From Deltaproteobacteria bacterium (lineage in GTDB: Bacteria > JADJOY01), in contig JADJOY010000032.1 in NCBI GenBank assembly GCA_016713535.1, positions 51,027-115,026 of the forward strand: a stretch of 64,000 nt of DNA, in the 5' to 3' direction. Position 1 is the first letter of the stretch. The number at the start of each line of letters is the position of its first letter. Shown piece by piece: positions 55,174-64,000 of this stretch. Both the position numbers and the translations under genes were made by a program. The notes under the pieces were generated by a model. That model did not search any database. It worked only from the letters and a program-made list of their open reading frames with translations, and had not been told where the DNA came from.

Positions 55174-56780
55174 CTAGTACAGCTCCGTCGTGATCACCCG
55201 CGCGTACTCGGAGGCCATGATGTCGAAGCCGGCCGGGTTGGGGTGGAGGCCGTCGGCGAGGACCGCCGGCAGCCCGCCGGGAGCCGCCTCGAACGCCGCC
55301 TCCAAGTCGACGAGGGCGCTGCCGGTGTCCTGTGCCACGAACACCAGCGCGGCGTTGTAGTCGTCGATCACCGCGTTGCGCGCCCCTTCGGGGGGACCCT
55401 GGCGGCCGCAACACACGTGGGTGACGCCCGAGATCACGGCGCGCGCGCCGGACACCTGGATGCGATTGATGATCGCCTTGATGTTGTCGGTGTACTCCTT
55501 GACGGGAATCCCCTGGAGGCTGTCGTTGGCGCCGAACTCGATGATGACCAGGTCGGGGTGCACCACCGAGAGGTCGTAGTCGATCTTGTCGACGCCGGTG
55601 GACGAGAGGGTGCTCGGGCGGCCGCGGTTCACGACCGCGTCGCGCGGCACGCCGAGCAGGTCGGCGAGGCGCGGCTCGTAGCCCGAGTTGTCCGGGTCAC
55701 TCTTGTAGTTGGGATCGCCGGTGCCGGCGGTGATCGAGTCGCCGAACGCCATGATCGTGTTGCCGGGGATCACGCTGTTGCAGTTGTGGTCGATACCGCC
55801 GCCGAAGACCTCGGGCGCGCCGGGGAACACATTCGCGTCGCCGTCGTTGCAGTCGGGGCCGGGGTCGCTACCCCCGACGTAGTGGACGAACGTGTCCTGG
55901 TCGTCGTCGTTGGCCTGGATGCCGTCGCAGTCGTTGTCGACGCCGTCGCTCAGGACCTCCTGGGCGTCGGGGTTGATGCTCGCGTTCCGATCGTCGCAGT
56001 CGTTGCCGCCGCGGTAGGCGTTGCTCGGGAAGTGATCGTGGTCCTCGTCCGGGATGTCGAGCCCGTCGCAGTCCTCGTCGACGTCGTCGTTGGGGATCTC
56101 GTCGGCGAGCGGTGACACGTCGGGGTTCCCGTCGTTGCAGTCGAGCGGCGTCGCCACCAGGTCGGCGTCGCCGTCGATCGAGAAGTCGCCGATCGGCTGG
56201 AGCGTGAGGAGCTTCTGCCCGTCGAACGCAGACACCCGATCGACGACCGCGGAGAACCGCCCCTTCTCGGTGGTGGTGAAGTGGATCAGGTTCCCGTCCA
56301 CGATCGGCGCTCCGGTGAGGGCGCGAGCGTCGACCAGCAGGTGGATGCCACCGCGGGTGGTGACGAAGAGCTGCTCCTCGCCGGCGTTGTAGACCAGCTC
56401 GAAGAGCTCCTCGGGCGCGACCACCACGTCGAACGCGCCCTTGGTGGCGCCGATCGCGATCGAGAACGGGTCCGGCAGCGGCGGCAGCGCGCGGGCGTCG
56501 TAGCCGATCGTGCCGTCGGCGTTGCCACTGAACGCGAGCGCCAGCGCGAGCGGGCCGAGCTGCGTCCCGTGGCCGTCCATCTCCACGCGCCCGTCGCTCT
56601 GGATGCGCGCGAAGCGCACGTTGCCCGCGAGATAGACCGGCACGTGGCCGGGGCCGCTGTCGGTCCCGCCACCGCCCCCACCCCTCCGCCGCAGCCGGAC
56701 GACGCCGTGAAACCGGCGACCGCCCAGAGCAACACCACCGCCCAGCGCTTGCACCCCTGCCCACGCATCGTCCAGCCCAT
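55174..56780 (-). CDS. MopE-repeat / SGNH hydrolase fusion lipoprotein (frame break near 56681)
   Basis: A ~535-codon gene. The signal (WAVVLLWAVAGFTASSGC) is in a different frame from the rest, with the break in a G-rich Gly tract. The middle carries three MopE-type putative metal-binding motifs (DCNDGNP...DEDCDG, DCDDRNA...DNDCDG, DCNDGDA...DHNCNS). The C-terminal domain is an SGNH/GDSL hydrolase with block I FGDSITAGTG, block III EFGANDS and block V DGLHPNPAG. It is probably exported, calcium-stabilised and hydrolyses an ester. Start 56780 has GAGG upstream. It is divergent from the Spy-like gene. Confidence 0.82.
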
Positions 56781-57000
56781 GTTCCAGACCTCGCAGAGTC
56801 GGCCGCGCGCGCACGGCGCCGGCGGTCGGCTCGCGCGGGACGAGCCGGATCGGGGAGCGGCCGAGAATAGCATCGCGTCGGGCGCCCGCTTCAAGGGCGG
56901 CGCAACCGCGCTTTCCACTCCGCGCGGGCCATGGGTACCCTCCCGCGACCTCGCGCGGGCCGCACCGGCGGCCACGAACCCCGCCCCGGGAGCCTCCGTC

Positions 57001-57992
57001 ATGACCGAACCTCGACCGCGTGCTGGGCTCTCGCCGTGGGTGATCGTGGCGCTGCTGATGGCGATCGGCGTCATGACGGCGGCCACGGTCTCGATGTTCC
57101 GGACCCCCGTGCCACCCCGGCGGGAGCCGCGAGCGACTGCGACGACGCGGGCAAGAAGAAGGACGAGCCCACGAAGCTCGAGAAGGGCTGCCCGATCGAC
57201 AGCGGCGCCTTCCAGGCACCGCCGGTCGTCGAGGTTCCCCCCCCGGCGCCGGCCGCGCCAGCACCCGCACCGGCGGCGGCACCGTCCTTGGATGCCGCCG
57301 CCCAGGCGGAGAGCGCGCGGCGCAAGCTCGACGAGGTGCTGAAGAGCCCGGGTTTCCGCCAGGTCCTCGATCGCCAGGTGCACACGCAGCTCGAGGAGAT
57401 CGACGCGGCGTTGCACCTCACGCCCGAGCAGAAGCAGAAGCTGAGCGAGCTCTTCGCGCGCCAGGCGCAGGCCGGCGTCGCGATGGGCGCCGCGGTGCTC
57501 GGCGGGGGTGACGGCGCCGCCGGGCCGGACGATGTGTTCGCGATCCAGAAGGAGATCGAGAACGTCCTGACGCCTGCGCAGCGCCGCGACTACGACGCCT
57601 ACAAGAAGGCCAAGGCCGAGCTGGCGCGAGAGCGTCAGCGTGACAAGGAGGAGCGCAGCCTGGTGAGCTCGCTCGGCCTCGACGCGTCCCAACGCGACGA
57701 GGTCGCCCGGCTGGTGTCCGAGTCCGGGCTCGAGCCGGCGCCCGCGATCGGCGAGGTGGAGCGCGAGCAGCTCGCGCGCACGGCACCCGCGAGCGCGGAG
57801 CGCAGCGCGGCGATCGCCAAGCTCTTCGAGCACGACGTCGAGGATCCCGCGCTGACCGCCAGGCTGCGCGCCGTGTTGCGCCCGGAGCAGTTCGCGCGCT
57901 ACGAGGAGTACCTGGCCCGCAAGCGCACCCAGCGTGAGCAGGTGAAGCTCATGCTCGGCGGTGGTGCCGCGCCGGCCGCCGCCCAGCCGTGA
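57001..57992 (+). CDS. Spy/CpxP-like periplasmic protein (frame break near 57110)
   Basis: About 330 codons across one missing base. The N-terminus MTEPRPRAGLSPWVIVALLM is a membrane anchor. After the break comes a Pro/Ala-rich linker and a long helical, charged region with LTPEQKQKLSELF and LTPAQRRDYDAY, the LTxxQ pattern of Spy/CpxP-type periplasmic chaperones or sensors. GGGAG precedes the ATG. Its stop overlaps the radical SAM GTG (GTGA), so the two are coupled, an unusual pairing. Confidence 0.65.
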
Positions 57993-59413
57993 CGACGCCG
58001 CGCTCGATCCTGCTCGTCAACCCGTCGCTGTGGGCGGGTTACCGCGGGACGTGGTTCGGGCGCTTCGTCGAGCTGCTGCCGCCGCAGAACCTGCTCGCCG
58101 TCGCGGCGCCGCTGGTGGCGGCGGGCCACCACGTGCGCGTCGTCGATCTGTCGCTCGCCGCGGACGGCGAGCGCGCGCTCGCGGCGAGCTTGCGCGAGCG
58201 CGCGCCGGACGTGGTCGGGCTCACGTTCCTCTCGCCGCAGGAGGGCCAGGTCGCGCCGCTGGTGCGGATGGTGCGCGAGCGCGCGCCAACAGCGCGGCTG
58301 TGGCTCGGGGGCGTGGGGCCGACGGTCGATCCGGCGGGGGTGGCGCGCAGGCTCGCGCCCGACGCCCTGGTGATCGGCGAGGGCGACACCACCCTCGCGC
58401 GCGCCCTCGACGCGTCGCCGGACCTCGACGACCCCCCTCCCGGCGCCGCCTGGGTCCGCGACGGGGTGCTCCTCCAGGGCCCGCTCCAGCCGCTCCAGGA
58501 CGACCTCGACGAGCTCCCGCTGCCGGCCCTCGAGCTGGTCCGCGCGCGCGACTACGCGCGCGGCCGGCGCGGCGCCGCGGCGCCCATCGAGACCTCGCGC
58601 GGCTGCGTCTACCTCTGCACCTTCTGCACCAAGGCGGTCTTCGGCGGCCGCTTCCGGGTCAAGTCACCGGCGCGGGTGGCGCGCGAGATGCTGCGCATCC
58701 GCGACCTCGGCTACGCCGAGGCGGTGGTCTACGACGACACCTTCAACCTCTCGATGCGGCGCGCCCGCGAGGTGGCCGACAAGCTCATCGCGGCGGGCTC
58801 GCCGCTGCCGTGGAACTGCCGCGTCGGCATCCGCGCCGACCGGGTCGACGCCGACCTGCTCGAGCGGATGCGCGCCGCCGGCTGCTACCGCGTCTCGTTC
58901 GGCGTCGAGAGCGGCGATCAGGCGGTGCTCGACTCGGCCAAGAAGGGCACCGAGGTGAACGACGTCGCGCACGCGTTCGCCCTCGCCGAGCGCGCCGGGA
59001 TCGAGACGATGGCGTTCTACATCCTCGGGCTCCCCACCGACACGCCCGCGAGCATGCGCGCCACCGCGCGCTATTCGCACCGCATCGCCTCCACGTTCGC
59101 CAAGTTCAACGTGTTCATGCCGCTACCCTCGACACCCGACTGGGACGACTTCGAGCGCCGCGGCCTGCTCGCGCCCGACGCCGCCGCGCGTCTCGACTTC
59201 CACCGCGTGGGCGATGGCTGGCGCCACCCGACGCTCACGCCGCGCCAGATCCGGCGCGCCCACACCCGCGCATTCCTCGCCTACTACGCCCATCCGCGCC
59301 GCCTCGCGCGGGCACTGCGGGCGTGGCTGCGGCGCCCCGGGACGCGCCGCTCGCCGGACCCGAGCTGGCGCGTGGGCGCTCCGTCGCCCGCTCGCCTCTC
59401 CACTCCCGCCTGA
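57989..59413 (+). CDS. B12-binding radical SAM protein
   Basis: A 474-residue protein with an N-terminal cobalamin-binding-like Rossmann domain (about 5-140), then the radical SAM motif CVYLCTFC near residue 209 and a TIM barrel (GIRADRVDADLLERMRAAG, SFGVESGDQAVLDSAKKGT as landmarks). It resembles the BchE/PhpK-like group that performs methylations or cyclisations on unknown substrates. The C-terminus is basic. It overlaps the Spy-like gene by four bases. Confidence 0.9.
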   Translation: MTTPRSILLVNPSLWAGYRGTWFGRFVELLPPQNLLAVAAPLVAAGHHVRVVDLSLAADGERALAASLRERAPDVVGLTFLSPQEGQVAPLVRMVRERAPTARLWLGGVGPTVDPAGVARRLAPDALVIGEGDTTLARALDASPDLDDPPPGAAWVRDGVLLQGPLQPLQDDLDELPLPALELVRARDYARGRRGAAAPIETSRGCVYLCTFCTKAVFGGRFRVKSPARVAREMLRIRDLGYAEAVVYDDTFNLSMRRAREVADKLIAAGSPLPWNCRVGIRADRVDADLLERMRAAGCYRVSFGVESGDQAVLDSAKKGTEVNDVAHAFALAERAGIETMAFYILGLPTDTPASMRATARYSHRIASTFAKFNVFMPLPSTPDWDDFERRGLLAPDAAARLDFHRVGDGWRHPTLTPRQIRRAHTRAFLAYYAHPRRLARALRAWLRRPGTRRSPDPSWRVGAPSPARLSTPA

Positions 59414-59589
59414 CGCGCTGCCCACGTGAGCGGCGGAAACGCCGTCTTCCCGCACAAACAATTCCTTGCATTCGAAGGCGTCCGCAGCGTGGCGCCGGGG
59501 TCGCGCGCGTGTGTACCATTTGCGGAGGTGGCGTGACGCGTACGTGACGCCGCCGTTCCCAACCCGCGGTGTCTGCCGAGGTCCCGATC

Positions 59590-60811
59590 GTGCGAATCGC
59601 CCGCTGGCTCCTGCCCTGCCTCGCGCTCGCCGTCATGGGGGCGCAGCCCTGCAACCCGGCGCCGCAGCCGTGCACCACCGACAGCGACGGCGACGGTGTG
59701 TGCGAGCTGAGCGACGTGTGCGCCGGCGCCGACGACCGCGTCGACGCCGACCTCGACGGCGTCCCCGACGCGTGCGACGCGTGCCCCGCCGACGTGGGCG
59801 GCGACGCCGACGGCGACGGCGTGTGCGACGCCGTGGATCCGTGCCCCCTCGATTCACCCGACGACGGCGACGGGAACCTCACCTGCGACTCGACCGACCG
59901 CTATCCGCAGGACGGCGCGATCCGCCTCGACGAGGCGCAAGCGCGCGGCACCCACAACAGCTACCACGTGCAGCCGCTCGTCACCTTCGACCCGAGCCAC
60001 GCCTACACGCAGGCGCCGCTCGACGTCCAGCTCGGCGTCCAGGGAGTGCGCGCCTTCGAGATCGACATCCACCTCCACGAGGACGGCTTCCGCGTCTACC
60101 ACCTGCTCGCCGTCGACCCGATCAGCACCTGCTACAGCCTGGTCGACTGCCTCACCACGATTCGCGACTGGTCCATCGCCCACCGTGACCACATGCCGAT
60201 CCAGATCTGGATCGAGGTGAAGGACGACGTGGGCGGCTTCCCGATCGACGACCTCGGTCCGGTCGACACGCTCATGCGCGGCGTCTTCGGCGACGACCTC
60301 ATCTTCACCCCCCGACGATCTCCAGGCGAGCTTCGCCTCGCCGCGCGCGGCGCTCGACGCCGTCGGCTGGCCGGCGCTCGGCGAGCTGCGCGGCCAGGTG
60401 ATGTTCATGCTGCTCGAGAGCGGCGCGCTGCGCGACAGCTACACCTACGGCGGCACCACGCTCGCCGGGCGGGTGATGTTCGTCACCGCGGACGCGGCCC
60501 AGTTCACCGCGCCGTGGGCCGCGGTGGCCAAGATCAACAACCCTGCGGACCCCGACGTCGCCGCCGCGCACGCGGCGCGGGTCCTGGTCGCGAGCAACAC
60601 CTGCGGCGCGGCCACCTCCACGGTCGACTGCGACGCGTCCCGGGCCGCCGGGCTCGCCAACGGCGTGCAGATGCTGATGGACGACTTCCCGGCGCCGGTG
60701 GCGAGCCGCCCCGACTGGCTCGTGGTCCCGGGCGGCACGCCCGCCCGGTGCAACCCCGTCACCGCCGGCCCGAGCTGCACGGCCGAATCGATCGAGAACC
60801 TGGCGCCGTGA
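59590..60811 (+). CDS. Phosphoinositide phospholipase C-like protein with calcium-binding N-terminus (frame break at 60308-60313)
   Basis: A ~407-codon secreted protein. After a signal peptide come thrombospondin-type-3-like calcium repeats (DSDGDGVCELSD, DADLDGVPDACDAC, DADGDGVCDAVD). The catalytic domain has ARGTHNSYH with the first active His, the RAFEIDIHLHEDGFRVYH block with the second and IEVKDD. This matches bacterial Ca2+-dependent PI-PLC-like enzymes. One extra C in a six-C run breaks frame; the corrected bridge is DDLQASFASPRAALDAVGW. GTG 59590 has GAGG upstream; GTG 59569 is an alternative. Confidence 0.82.
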
Positions 60812-60820
60812 GATCGGCGC

Positions 60821-60899
60821 GGCGGGCGGGGACGGGCCCCGCCCCTACGGCGTCTTCGGTGATTCGACCCGTAGGGGCGGGCCCTGCGCCCGCCCGAGG
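60821..60899. repeat. Paired inverted GC-rich repeats between convergent genes
   Basis: Two palindromic elements, CGGGCGGGGACGGGCCCCGCCC-type near 60823-60846 and GTAGGGGCGGGCC...GCCCGCCC near 60872-60898, mirror each other around a short centre. The same motif occurs at 6112-6198 and 49391-49600. The position between two gene ends suggests bidirectional termination or a REP-type element. Confidence 0.7.
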
Positions 60900-60910
60900 C
60901 CTCGTCGACC

Positions 60911-61448
60911 TCAGCGCCGGTCCTTGATGTCCACGTTCTGGCTCTTGTCCTTGTAGACGCAGGTGCGGTCGTAGTCCTGCCCCTTCCAGCGCACCCGGAT
61001 GTCCGACTCCCACACGTCGGGGCGGGCCTCGGTGAACCCTCCCCAGCGCAGGATCTCGATCTTCTGCGAGCTCGCCTTGGCCTCGCACGCCTGACGCGCG
61101 CGCTCGCGGACCGCGTGCTTCTCGGCGCCCTCCGCGGCGTTGCTCTGGCCGGGGTTCTCGCTGAAGTCGACGTCCTTGCTGTTGATGTTGAAGCGGCACA
61201 CGCTGGTACGGCGCGCCCTTGGCCTCGACCACCAGGTCAGCCTCGAAGTGGCCCTGGGTCGCCTCGCGGATGCCATGCCAGGTGCGGATCTCCATGCCGA
61301 GCGACTTCGCCTTGGCCTCGCAGGCGTCGTGGACCTGCTGGCGCTCGGCCGGGTTCACGGTCTTGTAGTTGCTGCCCCACTCGGCGGCGCCCGCGACCAC
61401 GGGTAGGGAAGCCGCGACCACCAACGGAGCGATCGTCCACCAGCGCAT
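60911..61448 (-). CDS. Small exported protein, unknown family (frame break near 61205)
   Basis: About 179 codons across one extra base. The signal peptide ends near AGAAEW. Conserved-looking elements are EIRTWHGIREATQGHFEADL and, after the break, VCRFNINSKDVDF, then a second half with EILRWGGFTEARPDVWESDI and DRTCVYKDKSQNVDI. The two halves resemble each other (W-x-G motif, then a Cys and an N/K-x-V-D ending), so it looks like an internal duplication. GAGGAGA precedes the ATG. A decayed relative follows upstream. Confidence 0.65.
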
Positions 61449-61532
61449 GTTCCGTCTCCTCGGGAAAAGGTTTTCCCGCAGGCGTAGACGGTCGCGCGCC
61501 GTGCTTCAAGTGGCGCCGCCGCCGAGCGGCGC

Positions 61533-61791
61533 TCAGCGATCGACGATCTTCACGTCCTTACCGCGGTCGTCGTACGCGCACGTCCGCTCCGAGAGGCCTT
61601 GGACTCGCACGCGTCGCGCATGCGTGCGCGCTCGCTCGCCTGGCTCCCCCATTCGCCGCCCGCGGTGGTTCACCGTGAGCGGCACCTCGAACTGGCCGGG
61701 GCTCACCTCGCGGATGCCGTGCCAGCTCTGGATGCCGAGGTGGTCCGAGCGCGGCACAGGCCGCCAGCGGGAGGGCTCGCGTCCACCACAT
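61533..61791 (-). pseudogene. Decayed paralogue of the preceding exported protein
   Basis: ATG 61791 with GAAGGAGA upstream starts MWWTRALPLAACAAL, a signal like that of the neighbour (MRWWTIAPLVVAASL). Frame is lost, and a second frame continues LGIQSWHGIREVSPGQFEV and ends ERTCAYDDRGKDVKIVDR, matching the neighbour's TWHGIREATQG and DRTCVYKDKSQNVDIKDR. The middle is shortened. It is a degraded tandem copy. Confidence 0.6.
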
Positions 61792-61923
61792 GGCCTTCTC
61801 CTTCGGCAACGCACCAGGAACCCGCGCGTTGCGGCCCATCCGCCCGATCGCTAGCATGCCCGAACCTGCGCGTCGGCGCTCCGCCGCCACCCTCGGAAGC
61901 GCCGCGCCACCGGAAGGATCCTC

Positions 61924-63357
61924 ATGACGGCCACGCCACCCGTGCCTCCGAATCCCTACCTGGTGGGCGCTTTCGCGCCTCAGGCGCAGGAGATCACCGC
62001 CCACGATCTCACGGTGCTGGAAGGTGAGATCCCGCGCGAGCTACGCGGGATGTTCGTGCGAAACGGCGCGAATCCGCGCTTCGCGCCGCCGGGCCGCTAC
62101 CACTGGTTCGACGGCGACGCGATGGTCCACGGCGTCCACCTCGAGGACGGCCGCGCCAGCTACGCCAACCGCTTCGTGCGCAGCCGCGACTTCCTCGCCG
62201 AGGACGCCGCCGGACGCGCGCTGTGGGGCGGCATCCTCGATCCGATCCCGCCCGAGAACCGCGACCATCCCGACAAGGACACCGCCAACACGGACCTCGT
62301 GTGGCACAACGGCCGGCTGCTCGCGACGTGGTGGCTGGGCGGCGAGCCGGTGGCGCTCGCGGTGCCGTCGCTCGACACCGTGGGCCCGTATTCGTACGAG
62401 GGACGGCTCGGATGCGGGCTCGCGTCGCACCCCAAGGTCGATCCGCGGACCGGCGAGCTCGTGTTCTTCGACTACTCGCCCTACCGCGCGCCCTACCTCA
62501 CCTACGGTGTGGCGTCGGCGGACGGGTCGCGGATCACCACCACGCCGATCGAGCTGCCGGGGCCGCGCCTGCTCCACGACATCGCGATCACGCAGCACTT
62601 CACGATCTTCCTCGACTTCCCGATGTTCTGGGACATGGGCGGGCTCGCGAGCGGGAGGCGCCGCGTGGGCTTCGACGCCGAGCGGCCGAGCCGCTTCGGC
62701 ATCGTGCCGCGCCACGGCACCAACGCCGACGTACGCTGGTTCGAGGCGCCGCCCTGCTACTGCTACCACACGATCAACGCGTGGGAGGACGGCGACGTCG
62801 TCGAGCTGCTGGCGTGCAGGATCGAGAATCCGCTGCCGCGGACGCGCGAGTCCGACGGCAAGATCCCGCGGCTCTTCTTCCTCGAGCTCAACCCGTTCCT
62901 GACGCGCTGGCGCTTCGACCTGAAGACGGGCGCCGTCTCGGAGGAGCGCCTCGACGACCGCCCCACCGAGTTCCCGCGCATGAACAACCAGCAGCTCGGG
63001 GTGAAGACGCGCTACAGCTACAACCCGAGCATCGCCGAGTCCTCGGAGCTCCTCTTCGACGGGGTGATCCAGTACGACACCGAGCGCGGCACCTCGGCGC
63101 ACCACCGCTGGGGCGCGGGGCGCTTCGGCGGCGAGGTGGTGTTCGCGCCGCGCAGCGGGGCCACCGACGAGAACGACGGCTGGCTCGTCACCTTCGTCCA
63201 CGACACCCACACCGAGCTGTCGGAGCTGGTGGTCCTCGACGCCCGCGACGTCGGCGCGGCCAAGCCGGTCGCGCGGCTCCACATCCCGCAGCGGGTGCCG
63301 ATCGGCTTCCACGCGTGGTGGGTGCGCGGCGAGGACATGGACCACGCGGCGACATGA
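61924..63357 (+). CDS. Carotenoid oxygenase family protein
   Basis: A 477-residue enzyme of the RPE65/carotenoid cleavage dioxygenase family, a seven-bladed propeller with non-haem iron held by four histidines. These appear to be in SHPKVD, LLHDIAIT, CYCYHTINAWED and IGFHAWW. The N-terminal GMFVRNGANPRFAPPG and WFDGDAMVHGV blocks are conserved. It cleaves double bonds of carotenoids, apocarotenoids or stilbene-like compounds. GGAAGGA precedes the ATG. No carotenoid synthesis gene is in the window. Confidence 0.95.
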   Translation: MTATPPVPPNPYLVGAFAPQAQEITAHDLTVLEGEIPRELRGMFVRNGANPRFAPPGRYHWFDGDAMVHGVHLEDGRASYANRFVRSRDFLAEDAAGRALWGGILDPIPPENRDHPDKDTANTDLVWHNGRLLATWWLGGEPVALAVPSLDTVGPYSYEGRLGCGLASHPKVDPRTGELVFFDYSPYRAPYLTYGVASADGSRITTTPIELPGPRLLHDIAITQHFTIFLDFPMFWDMGGLASGRRRVGFDAERPSRFGIVPRHGTNADVRWFEAPPCYCYHTINAWEDGDVVELLACRIENPLPRTRESDGKIPRLFFLELNPFLTRWRFDLKTGAVSEERLDDRPTEFPRMNNQQLGVKTRYSYNPSIAESSELLFDGVIQYDTERGTSAHHRWGAGRFGGEVVFAPRSGATDENDGWLVTFVHDTHTELSELVVLDARDVGAAKPVARLHIPQRVPIGFHAWWVRGEDMDHAAT

Positions 63358-63360
63358 GGC

Positions 63361-63441
63361 CTGGAGGGTCGCGCTCCGTCGCGACCGGCCGAGGTCCCGA
63401 TCGCGGCGGTGACGGAGCACCGCCCTCCACGCCGGAGAGGA
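63361..63441. repeat. GC-rich hairpin element
   Basis: GGTCGCG/CGCGACC (63367-63386) and GGAGGG...CCCTCC arms (63364-63428) resemble parts of the 69-bp array and fill the gap before osmC. Confidence 0.5.
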
Positions 63442-63449
63442 GCTCCCCC

Positions 63450-63836
63450 ATGCGTCCCGCCACCGTCCGCACTCGCGCCGGCAAGTTCCAGCAGTCCGTC
63501 ACCCTCGGCCCCCACGAGCTCGTCGCCGACGAGCCCGCCGAGAGCGGCGGCGAAGACCAGGGCCCGGCGCCCCACGACTTCCTGCTCGCGGCCCTCGGCG
63601 CCTGCACCTCGATGACCGTGAAGATGTACGCCGACCGCAAGGGCTGGCCGCTCACCGCGGTGCGCGTCGAGCTCTCGCAGGAAAAACAGGGTACGGCGCA
63701 CGTGTTTCACCGCGTGGTGCACCTCGAGGGCGACCTCGACGACGAGCAGCGCGCGCGGCTCCTCGACATCGCCCAGAAGTGCCCGGTGCACCGCACGCTC
63801 TCGGGCGAGATACGGATCGAGAGCGCGCTCGGCTGA
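63450..63836 (+). CDS. OsmC family peroxiredoxin-like protein
   Basis: A 128-residue protein of the OsmC/Ohr superfamily, short OsmC-like (YhfA-type) form. The conserved cysteines are in LGACTSMTVKMYADRKGW and KCPVHRTLSGEI, the pair that reduces organic peroxides in active members. GAGGAGC precedes the ATG. It is probably cytosolic and may be read with the carotenoid oxygenase. Confidence 0.92.
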   Translation: MRPATVRTRAGKFQQSVTLGPHELVADEPAESGGEDQGPAPHDFLLAALGACTSMTVKMYADRKGWPLTAVRVELSQEKQGTAHVFHRVVHLEGDLDDEQRARLLDIAQKCPVHRTLSGEIRIESALG

Positions 63837-63871
63837 CGCGCCTTTCCGCCGGCCGAAGGCGCTGCGACGCC

Positions 63872-63891
63872 GGCCCGCCAGGAGGCGGGCC
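63872..63891. terminator. Hairpin between convergent genes
   Basis: GGCCCGCC-AGGA-GGCGGGCC is a perfect 8-bp stem between the osmC stop and the end of the next minus-strand gene. No T-run. Confidence 0.55.
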
Positions 63892-63935
63892 CTCCGAACG
63901 ATGGTGCGCCGACGCGCGGCGTCCCGATCGGTCGT

Positions 63936-64000
63936 TCACCCGCCCGCGGCGTCCGCTTCCAGCGCCTCGATCACGTCCTGGGTCTTCTGGGCGAGGTCGG
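63936..64000 (-). CDS. C-terminal end of an unidentified gene (continues beyond window)
   Basis: The minus strand reads DLAQKTQDVIEALEADAAGG and a stop at 63936, with normal codon use and an open frame to the window edge. It looks like a helical C-terminus. Too short to identify. Confidence 0.5.
   Translation of the reverse strand, partial: DLAQKTQDVIEALEADAAGG

Noticed and set aside
1-64000. tRNA or rRNA genes
   Set aside because: No cloverleaf-like sequence with a T-loop GGTTCRA consensus or rRNA-like stretch was recognised when reading both strands; a tRNAscan/Infernal run would settle it.

Overview
The window is about 70% GC and reads as a chromosomal segment of a Gram-negative bacterium of the old Deltaproteobacteria assemblage (Myxococcota, Binatota or a relative). 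The evidence is outer-membrane and LPS functions, a sigma-54-like promoter, MopE-type and thrombospondin-type-3 calcium motifs, and an acyl-CoA dehydrogenase / MaoC / long-FabG set. The exact phylum cannot be fixed from the sequence alone. No rRNA, tRNA, CRISPR array or prophage was seen.

Layout. 0-15.7 kb: the tail of a sulfatase, a radical SAM enzyme, a CDF metal exporter, a sulfotransferase, a 135-bp structured tandem repeat, a luciferase-family oxidoreductase, a broken alpha/beta hydrolase, pyrE, an STAS-like protein, MgtC, an arylsulfatase-HAD operon, a bile-acid-type transporter, a multiheme cytochrome with HEAT/TPR-like repeats, and TspO. 15.8-29.2 kb: a type II secretion / type IV pilus ATPase, gpsA, a small zinc-ribbon membrane protein, a metallophosphatase behind a sigma-54-like site, a second copy of the structured repeat (136-bp form), a secreted YadA-head-like protein, two coupled SPFH proteins, and mfd-SurA. 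29.2-43.5 kb: a 69-bp repeat array, a VOC-LpxH-ArsC operon, a GT-C-like membrane protein, a glycoside-hydrolase-like protein, a hybrid histidine kinase, a pyrophosphatase-TrpB2-hydrolase-GNAT operon, and a tandem pair of cysteine-rich lipoproteins. 43.5-47 kb: a less GC-rich accessory patch holding a lipoprotein, a tiny gene, an antitoxin-like fragment, a winged-helix/nucleotidyltransferase pair with a palindromic operator, and an HsdS remnant. 47-64 kb: a fatty-acid operon under a TetR regulator, an outer-membrane protein, a membrane PD-(D/E)XK protein, a MopE-SGNH hydrolase, a Spy-like protein coupled to a B12-radical SAM enzyme, a phosphoinositide-phospholipase-like protein, two related small secreted proteins, a carotenoid oxygenase and OsmC.

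Two properties stand out. First, at least sixteen genes carry single-base frame breaks, many in short G or C runs, and mfd carries two that compensate each other. This looks more like uncorrected long-read indels than mass pseudogenisation, so several genes are described here as one locus joined across frames. Second, intergenic space is filled with GC-rich tandem and inverted repeats. The 135-bp and 136-bp arrays share three hairpins whose loops are conserved while their stems change on both sides, which is the best candidate here for an undescribed structured element.

Many minus-strand operons are translationally coupled by ATGA or GTGA overlaps. Gene order suggests maintenance functions (mfd, SurA, gpsA, pyrE, LpxH) mixed with sulfate-ester, lipid and envelope functions.
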